Shown piece by piece: positions 57,901-64,000 of a DNA stretch of 64,000 nucleotides (its first letter is position 1; each line of letters begins with the position of its first letter). The translations under genes and the position numbers were made by a program. The stretch is from Arcuatula senhousia. Lineage: Eukaryota; Mollusca; Bivalvia; Mytilida; Mytilidae. The notes under the pieces are model-generated. The model was not told the DNA's origin. It saw only the letters and a list, made by a program, of their open reading frames with translations, and did no database searches. The stretch lies in NCBI GenBank assembly GCA_963971305.1, contig CAXARO010000899.1, positions 62,001 to 126,000 of the forward strand. Reading direction: 5' to 3'.

Positions 57901-60900
57901 ACAGGCAGGGATTTTTGCAAGGATTCAAAAGAAAAAAGGGGCCCTTTATGACCCCCTATAGCAATATAACGGTGCAATATATATTGAAACCGTTGACACA
58001 TTTAGTTGACAGAATATAATGATGAATTCAATAAAAAATTTTTTTTCAAAATTGAATGAATATTAACATTCTACAACAGTTTTGTCAATACATCCGATTT
58101 AGCCCCTTTTGGCCCTTTTTGCTAAAACAGTAGGGGCCACAAACCCCAAATACAATACCAACCTTCCTTTAGTGGTTACAAACATCATTTCCAAATTTCA
58201 TATCAATCTGTCAATATTTACTCAAGTTATCGCACGGAAATCAAATGTCCACAGACGACGACGACAACGACGCCGACAACAACGACATCGCCATAACATT
58301 ATACGATCGCAAAAATTTTGCGGTCGTATAAAAACCATGAGAACTAAAGGTGTGTCTTTTGTCAAATTGAAAGTTATTGTGTAAACAGTGGTGGATTAAA
58401 GGGGATGTTCAGTGGATGGACTCATCCTTTTTTTCCTCGAAAATTTGGTTATTTTTTTTGTAGATTTTTATGCAAAATTCATCTAGAATCCACTTTCGTA
58501 CTCAGCAAACTGTAAGATGACCTCCTCTTTCAGAAATTTCTGAATATGCTCATGATTTTATGTGAATTTTTAAAATTATTCTAATATGATGTAATAAAAT
58601 GAAGATAACTTTGGAGTCATTTGTTTTTGTGGTAATAAATTTTCATGGCTTACTTTGGAGATATTTTGTTTGGAGATATTTTATTCGATTTAACAAGACT
58701 ATGGCCACAAGAAGTAAACATAAAATTAAAACATTTTGTTGAATTCGTACATTCTTGGTGGACTGTCGCTATGAAAACCAAGAAGTTTGGTACCCCATCT
58801 CAAACAATACAAGAGTTAACACTTAAGTATGTCTTGCCTGTCTGTACCATCAAAATACCTGGTTATTCATCAAAAACTATCAAAGTCACCCAACCAGAAA
58901 ATCAAGGTCAAGGTCAAAAGATGGGAATGCAACTGTGCTAAGATAATACTCGGGCATACATGGCATATGCATACAAAGTTTCATCAACCTAGGACCTATA
59001 GTTCTTGAGATATGGAGGTGTTCATAAAACTTTTCCATTCATATGTATTGAATATTGTCAGTCACTCAACCGGAAAATCATTATCAAGGTCAAAAGATTG
59101 GGTACAGATTGGGAGAGGCCTTCTTGGGAAAGAAGCATCTGGGTCATGCACCAACAAGGGTGATAACTGTTATATTATATCAAATATTAATAGGATGCAC
59201 AAAAACAGCAAAAAAATAAGACGTCACATGGAAAAATTCAGGAGGGGGTGACCTTACCATGCGACCCAATGATTACCAGTTGACCCACCTTATATCAAAT
59301 GTCAAGTGAGGTCATCTCTGCAAATCACAATAAAGATTTCTATTTGAGTATATAATATTTAAGAAATAATCCATGGCCGTCCCTGGTTTATTGGAGATTT
59401 TAACTTGGGTTGCCATTGTTTTCCTCAATACTTTGCCTTGAGTGGAGCGAATATTAGAATGTAAACTTACATAGTGGAGGAAAGCATACAGCTCTGGATG
59501 TGATTTTGGGTCATTGGTAACCTCAAACAGGGGCATAAATATGTTCTCCAGGATATCTTGAAAGTTGTTCACTAATTTGTTAGATCGGTAAACATCACTG
59601 AAATGTAAAATAATTATATAGCCATGATAAATACATGAAATAAAAAAAGCTTAAAAATACATATGCTTATTGAAATTAACTAACTCATGTCTCCCAGGCC
59701 AGGCCTGTACGCAATAGGGTGGGGGTACAAAAAGTGCATTTGCATCCCCCTTTCGGAGAAAATACTAGAAATTTTAGGTCAATTATTTTGCTGCAACTCC
59801 AGATGCTCCCTCTAAATTTTCATTAAGTTTGATGGAAGTGCACCTCCTTCCAGAAAAGCTGTGTACCAGCCTGCAGGCTTGATGCATGATGGATAAAATT
59901 CACTCATATTGCCAGTTTGTTTTTGTTTTTTTCAAGTGAATGTTTATAAAATTAGTGATAACATATTTTGGATGACAAATGTGTAGTGAAGGGTTTAATC
60001 AAAATAATAGCCTAAATTAGGGGTAAAATAAAGCCTTATTTATATGTATTAACTGTGAATGTTTTTTTTTTGGTTTATAGAAGCCATAAACTTAACATTA
60101 AATGTTGCACATTTTACATAATCCACTTGAAGGATTATCTAATGTACACAATGGAAATTTAGTTTATGGTTCAATAAACCAAAATATTATTACAGCTTAT
60201 GCTTAAATAACTTAATCAAGCCTATAAGCTGTTTAACTTTCATCATTTATTTTAACTTACTAAAGCCTAGGGATTTGAATCATCCATCTAACATTGTCAG
60301 AGTACATTTTATTGTTGATTGCCCACTTGGCTAATTTGTCCCACTCGTCTCGTGATCTGCCGTAAATAGATAATCTGTATTCAGCATTCTGATATTTGCT
60401 TTCCTCCAGGTCACTCATAACTTCCTGTTGAAAAAAAATTTAAATCAAATAATGAAAAACTATGAGTTATACCCCCTGTTTCCAAATTATCAGATAAAAT
60501 TTTAAAACAGGAGATGCACATCAATGCTTTTATGTTGAAGAACACATCAAAACTATAAATTATACCTTTAAATGTTAAATGGTCTAAACCCTAAGGTTCT
60601 GCCTACCCAAGATAAAGGTTGACCTTTGTCATAACTTGGTTTTCCTGTTTGGTAATTTTGATTTTATATCCAATGCTCTTAATAATCTGGATAAAATGTT
60701 TGGCTTTTTCAATATTTTAGGTACAGTGCCTCTGATGAGTCTTGTATAGACAAAATGTAACTGTTAAATATGCTAAAATTCCTACCTATGAAACTTCTTC
60801 CTTTTGTCAAGCTACATGATCTGAATCCCTAACCTTTAAAATTTTTACATCTTTACCTTCAATACTTGTGCAAAGTATTTCCCCTGGATGTAGTTGTCAG

Positions 60901-63677
60901 TCTTGATGAAGATTTCACGGAGACGACTTTCTCCGATTGGATTGTACTTGGCATTAAACTTATCAAATCGATGGAAAGTGTTTCGGTCCTACAAAAATAC
61001 AATTTTGATAAGATTTTTATTTCGTATTAAATAGTAGCATTGCAAAAAACCAACCCATTAATTTCTTTTAATAAAACAAGTTAATAGTGAAAATAATGGC
61101 CTATGTTTCAAGAGTCTTCTTAAATGATTAATATAATTATTTACTATCAATATTCATACATAAAGCTACAAAATAATTTTGCCATTTTAAAAATAGCAGT
61201 GATAGACAAAAAGCTGTTTTAAAAAAGTTGCTGAGAAAACTGTATTAAATGAGAAAATAAATTCCATCTCTTTCAATCTTCATTCTAAAGCCTATAATAC
61301 AGGGTTCCCACTATTTTTGGGACACAAAATTCAAGGGTTTTTCAAGGACTTTTCAATGGTATTGAGGTCATTTTCAAGGATTAAAATAGTCCGCAAAAAT
61401 TAAAAAAATCCAATATTTTTCAACCGTCAACAAATCTGCATTTTACAAAATTCCATGGTTTTTCAAGGATATTTGATAAAATTCAAGGATTTTTCCAGGT
61501 TTTTGAACATTGAAATGAAATTCAAGGACTTTTCCAGGTTTCCTTGAATTCAAGGATGGCGTGGGAACCCTGATAACAGCAACTTGTGCAATGAAACCCA
61601 GCTAAGAATAACCCACCTTCCTGACCATTTAAATTTTCAGACATGCTATAGAAAACAAACATGATTATTTTTGCCTAAGATATAATTTTACAACATGAAG
61701 GCAAATCAATGAAAAACAAACATTAATCAATCAGTTGGGAAGGAAAAAACACACACAGAGTCTTATAATAAAATAAATATTTTTTGTCTAATAAGTATGT
61801 AAGATTAGAATACTGTTTAAATTGTTTATTTTGCTAGTATCTTATTTTTAGCTTTTTTTGCAATTGTTTGTAGACCACTAAAATAAGAAATTATGTGAAA
61901 CAAATCTTGTTATAAATATATATATAGTATCTTATTGTAATTGTGTCTAAAAATAGCACAAAACATAGCCAAAATTCTTTTTTTTTTAATTTTCCACACA
62001 ATAGTGTTATACTTATTTCATCTTGGCTGTGTATTTTTTTGAAAGTTTTGTATTGACAATGCATGGCAGCCATTTTTCATTTAGAAGAACCTTAATATCA
62101 GTAAAATGGGCTTTTGAATTGAATGCATGAAAATTTGCAACCACGAAAATTATCGTGTTTACATTACACACCACTTTCTCTGTAATAACACAAATCACAT
62201 GTTAAGGGGATGTAATACTCACAGCATGCACATCCAACATATCTACATTCAAATCATAAGGTTTCAAATCCATGCTTTCAAACACCTGAAGGAGAAAACA
62301 AAAAAATAAGTTACCATCACAAACTGTATTCATTTTGATATAGATGGAGCTCATTAAGTTCTATATATAAGGAAATGGGGTGGTGCATCTTTAAGGACAG
62401 CTTACCCCTCCCTTGCCAATCATAATTATACTCATTCTATAACAACACTTAAGAATAAAACTTTGCTGATGCATAAGTACAAAAAATGTATACCCATCGT
62501 CAGAACCCACGGCTGACTCTGATGCGTACCTATAGAGTAAGGTACCAATCAGAGTCAGCCATGGGTTTCCGAGGATGAAGTATACCAAGGGTATGATAGA
62601 CCTCCTTTGTAAAGATACTGTGTTTTAAGCTCAAACATAAATTCAGGTCTTAAAGTTCTTCCTCTAATGCATCAATATACCAAGTTTGAGGGTGATCCTA
62701 ACATATTCAGCTGCTGAGATATGAATTCAAACATAAACTTAAATACAAGTTACTCAAGTGGAAATGTATGTTACAGTGACCTTATTTAATGCAAATAATA
62801 AACCACATGGTATCATGTCACCCTTAAACATAAGCCTGAGTATAAAGATGAACAGACTGACAGACCCCCAACACTACATACCCCTCTCCTGTTTGTAGGT
62901 GGGGCATAAAGTTATTGTTTAAAGTGATGTCACTAGAATAAACTTATTTATCTTAAGGAAATTGGTGGCTTTAAAACCAATACAGAAATAATATTTATAA
63001 AACTAATTGCATATTGAAAATTCTGCTCTGTGCTGTGTAATTATCAGGAAAATGATTTATTACTTGATTAAACAAGAATTATGTCCAAAAGCTTATGCCA
63101 TATCTCACAACATTTGGGATGGACGAACGGACTAGAACTCTTTATGCCTATCTATTTTTATCATAAGATGGGGCATAAAAACAAAATCCCTATCTCCGCT
63201 TAAAATGGTTTGATCTAAACAAATGTGTCGACAGTACTACTGTAATTATATATGTAGATGTGCTTGTGTTTTTGTATTACAAACAACAAATTGCTAAATA
63301 TGAGCGTTTAACTAAGTGTTTTGATCATGATCATAAAAGTATGTGCCTTTTTTTATATTTAATTTGATAACTTATAGAGTGCACAAGTATGCACTATTAT
63401 AGCATCTTTTCTTGATACCATTCTCGCAATTGGAAAATCCCTTTAATGATGCATATAGTGAAAATAGAACATTCAGTTTTTCAAAGAAACTGACTGCTTT
63501 AACCAAGGGCACATAACACATAAACTTAATATCTAATTAACAATGATGAATACAAAATGCCATGCAAGTATCGCAATCCACACATCATACAAACATATCT
63601 CATCAGTGACTTACAGCATGTACGTCCAGACCATCGATATTGAGGTCATAGGTCGACAGACTTAAGCTCTCAAATAC
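48761..63677 (-). CDS. AMPD2-like: AMP deaminase, AMPD2-like (3' part of gene)
   Basis: AMP deaminase turns AMP into IMP and ammonia in the purine nucleotide cycle; it acts in the cytosol as a tetramer. Ten exons are seen on the minus strand; any path using one of the two alternative first exons joins in frame to about 413 residues. They carry [13 protein letters not shown], the YGRSRDEW block, [18 protein letters not shown] (Zn-binding His and catalytic Glu), [18 protein letters not shown] (Zn-binding and catalytic Asp) and the C-terminal VAYRYETL. All expected active-site residues of this half are present. The N-terminal part, with the first HxH zinc motif, lies beyond base 64000. Sequence style fits AMPD2 best of the vertebrate paralogs (from memory). 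The first exon in the window exists in two versions. Introns hold a LINE, tandem repeats and MITEs. Confidence 0.95.
49015..49235 (-). repeat. Dispersed repeat in AMPD intron
   Basis: Reverse of a unit with CAAATATCAAGTGGC, GACAGACCTTAAATCG, and ACCATTTTATAACCC plus CCGTGAAATCCGGCC. Related to 12890-13045 and to the units at 5584-6190. Confidence 0.5.
50197..50307 (-). CDS. AMPD exon with [14 protein letters not shown]
   Basis: 37 codons, phase 0 at both ends, acceptor TTATAG and donor GTAAAG. Contains Ser-Thr-Cys-Asp-Met-Cys-Glu and Ala/Ser-Arg-Asn-Ser-Val-Leu, conserved across AMP deaminases. Confidence 0.95.
50375..51355. mobile_element. Non-autonomous repeat with about 171-bp internal units and ATGTCTCCCC ends
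   Basis: Left end ACGATGTCTCCCCCC, right end GTGGGGGGAGACATAATT. Inside are four units at about 50605, 50775, 50946 and 51118 (AAGGGCCATAACTCC, CAAAATTTCCTGGTAATATG). A (GGAC)n microsatellite lies at 51265-51312. A second broken left end lies at 51440-51595. The minus ORFs here read through the units and are not genes. Confidence 0.7.
51737..51910 (-). CDS. AMPD exon with SLSTDDP active-site block
   Basis: 58 codons, phase 0 at both ends, acceptor TTTCAG and donor GTAAAG. Has [12 protein letters not shown] and Ser-Leu-Ser-Thr-Asp-Asp-Pro, where the paired Asp residues bind zinc and act in catalysis. Confidence 0.96.
51911..53658. other. AMPD intron, no element recognised
   Basis: AT-rich intron of about 1.75 kb. 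I see no gene and no clear repeat in it. Confidence 0.4.
53659..53779 (-). CDS. AMPD exon with RPHCGEAG zinc block
   Basis: 121 nt: one base completes an Arg codon, then 40 codons. Contains Leu-Arg-Pro-His-Cys-Gly-Glu-Ala-Gly and Ile-Ala-His-Gly. A LINE inserted about 50 bp upstream of its acceptor, and the junction itself seems duplicated on the far side of the LINE. Confidence 0.95.
53832..55744 (+). mobile_element. 5'-truncated LINE, CR1/L2/Jockey-like, dead
   Basis: Open stretches at 53845-54138, 54248-54835 and 54866-55582 encode RT blocks ([15 protein letters not shown]) and a Tyr-Ala-Asp-Asn box at 54326-54337. A post-RT Tyr-Gly-Ser-Glu-Ile-Trp-Gly and a late Cys-x2-Cys...His...Cys motif follow. 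The box has Asn where the second catalytic Asp should be, and stops break the frame. The 3' end is a (TTATC)n tail (about 55722-55744) after AATAAA, as in LINEs without poly-A. It lies in an AMPD intron, antisense to it. The clade is not certain. Confidence 0.8.
56433..56995 (+). repeat. 80-bp tandem repeat, 7 copies
   Basis: TGATTACAGATGGACAGATG starts at 56441, 56521, 56601, 56681, 56761, 56841 and 56921, exactly 80 bp apart. Copies are almost identical; the last three differ at a few bases near TTTAGTAG/ATTTGTAG. The array ends about 10 bp before the splice donor of the exon at 57002. Confidence 0.95.
57002..57165 (-). CDS. AMPD exon with [10 protein letters not shown]
   Basis: 54 codons plus two bases, acceptor TGTTTTAG and donor GTAAGA. 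Encodes Ser-Val-Asp-Asp-Glu-Ser-Lys and Pro-Pro-Tyr-Thr-Tyr-Tyr-Leu-Tyr. Its donor lies next to the end of an 80-bp tandem array. Confidence 0.95.
57235..58335. mobile_element. Non-autonomous repeat with ATACGACC hairpin end
   Basis: Left GATACGACCAC near 57269; right end a hairpin ATACGATCGCAAAAATTTTG / CGGTCGTAT after a GACGACGAC microsatellite (58252-58290). Two related halves share AGCCCCTTTTGxCCCTTTTT and GGGGCCACAAACCCCAAAT. Confidence 0.6.
58620..59120. repeat. Dispersed repeat, same family as 42395-42850
   Basis: AATCAAGGTCAAGGTCAAAAG, AACTGTGCTAAG, GCATATGCATACAAAGTTTC and CTATAGTTCTTGAGATATGG match the earlier region. The ORF of 98 codons over it is spurious. Confidence 0.55.
59471..59597 (-). 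CDS. AMPD exon with [10 protein letters not shown]
   Basis: 127 nt: one base completes a Tyr codon, then 42 codons, acceptor ATTTCAG and donor GTAAGT. Contains Asp-Val-Tyr-Arg-Ser and [11 protein letters not shown]. Confidence 0.95.
60261..60424 (-). CDS. AMPD exon with YGRSRDEW
   Basis: 54 codons plus two bases, acceptor CAACAG and donor GTAAGT. Contains Leu-Glu-Glu-Ser-Lys-Tyr-Gln, Leu-Ser-Ile-Tyr-Gly-Arg-Ser and Trp-Met-Ile-Gln-Ile-Pro-Arg. Confidence 0.96.
60857..60988 (-). CDS. AMPD exon with [13 protein letters not shown]
   Basis: 44 codons, phase 0 at both ends, acceptor TTTGTAG and donor GTAAAG. Encodes [10 protein letters not shown] and Lys-Tyr-Asn-Pro-Ile-Gly-Glu-Ser, a highly conserved block directly following the alternative exon. 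Confidence 0.96.
61300..61572. mobile_element. 273-bp hAT-like MITE
   Basis: Ends CAGGGTTCCCAC and GTGGGAACCCTG are exact complements. The inside has many TTCAAGGATTTTT or ACTTTTCAAGG words, a common layout for hAT MITEs. No clean 8-bp target duplication was found. Confidence 0.65.
62223..62285 (-). CDS. AMPD alternative exon, version b
   Basis: 21 codons, phase 0 at both ends, acceptor TCCTTCAG and donor GTGAGT. Reads [14 protein letters not shown], ending Leu-Asp-Val-His-Ala. It shares 15 of 21 residues with the exon at 63615-63677 and occupies the same place in the protein. Confidence 0.9.
62478..62590. repeat. Foldback repeat with about 45-bp arms
   Basis: The left arm (ACCCACGGCTGACTCTGAT, GTACCT) and right arm (AGGTACC, ATCAGAGTCAGCCATGGGT) pair around GTACC-TATAGAGTAA-GGTACC. 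Short palindromic MITE. It lies between the two alternative AMPD exons, on the 63-kb side of version b. Confidence 0.7.
62591..63614. other. Intron between the two alternative exons
   Basis: Degenerate repeat fragments (GACTGACAGACCCCC, GTAGGTGGGGCATAAA) and AT-rich sequence. No third copy of the 63-nt exon was seen. Confidence 0.45.
63615..63677 (-). CDS. AMPD alternative exon, version a
   Basis: 21 codons, phase 0 at both ends, acceptor AATACAG and donor GTAAGT. Reads [14 protein letters not shown], ending Leu-Asp-Val-His-Ala. Same length, phase and position as version b, 1329 nt upstream of it. Only one such segment is expected in the enzyme. Confidence 0.9.
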
Positions 63678-64000
63678 CTGTATTATGAATGAAATCAGAA
63701 AGTATACTGCAAAAGGCAGACACAGATCCAGTATTTGATGTTAGAGGGGCACATGATTTATAAGTTTTAAAACTTTAGTGTAAGTCTTTATCAATATTTT
63801 ATACATGTACTCGATTTGTATTGTAATCCTTATCACTAAATTGGAGCTGAAGTCTAAAAAAAATCTGAACAATCAGACAGACAGACAGACAGACATTGTG
63901 AAAACTATAGGGCTCCTACATCTTAACGCAGGGCTCTGATAATTTTTCCTAAAAATAAAAGCACTTTATCATTTAACAAATCCTTGTTTATCCATAAAAT
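63678..64000. other. AMPD intron at right edge
   Basis: No exon seen. A (CAGA)n microsatellite lies at about 63868-63894. The next upstream AMPD exon lies outside the window. Confidence 0.5.

Noticed and set aside
61300..61572. Target duplication around the CAGGGTTCCCAC element
   Set aside because: The flanks (CTATAATA and ATAACAGC) do not match as an 8-bp repeat, so the hAT call rests on the ends only.

Overview
The window is eukaryotic and animal. Genes are split by GT-AG introns, the DNA is AT-rich, and transposon remains fill most of the space between genes. The mix of features points to a bivalve mollusc, most likely a mussel: an animal AMP deaminase, TTAGGG-type telomeric sequence, dispersed repeats with AGCTCACCTGACC hairpin ends, tRNA-derived SINEs and Penelope-like reverse transcriptases. 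The taxon is inferred from family knowledge; no search was run.

Layout. 0.4-4.2 kb (minus): pieces of a tetraspanin gene, probably degenerate. 4.7-7.2 kb: a decayed Penelope-like reverse transcriptase. 7.5-7.9 kb: interstitial TTAGGG-like repeats. 8.4-12.8 kb: a 4.3-kb minisatellite of a 21-bp unit with higher-order duplications. 13.4-33.5 kb: three small secreted-protein genes, called here C (minus), A (plus) and B (plus). They share one architecture: a signal-peptide exon, a phase-1 intron, a body exon with six cysteines ending in Cys-Cys, a second phase-1 intron, and a last exon of only a few codons that starts by completing an Asp codon. Transposons lie between them: a second Penelope-like copy, a MITE-like element, a Mutator-like (MULE) deletion derivative and a hAT-like foldback. 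33.9-44.8 kb: nested non-autonomous repeats, a PIF/Harbinger-like element, a PHD-finger fragment and an intact single-exon SGNH hydrolase ORF. 44.8-48.7 kb: no gene recognised.

48.76-63.68 kb (minus) holds the 3' part of an AMP deaminase gene (AMPD2-like). Nine exon positions join in frame to give about 413 residues, including the RPHCGEAG and SLSTDDP active-site blocks. The first position in the window is occupied by two alternative 63-nt exons with the same phase and 15 of 21 identical residues, which is the pattern of mutually exclusive splicing. The 5' part, including the first zinc-binding HxH block, lies beyond base 64000. The introns carry a dead LINE, an 80-bp tandem array next to a splice donor, a hAT-like MITE and a foldback.

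The two most interesting signals are the duplicated AMP deaminase exon and the three-gene family of secreted six-cysteine proteins with a tiny terminal exon.
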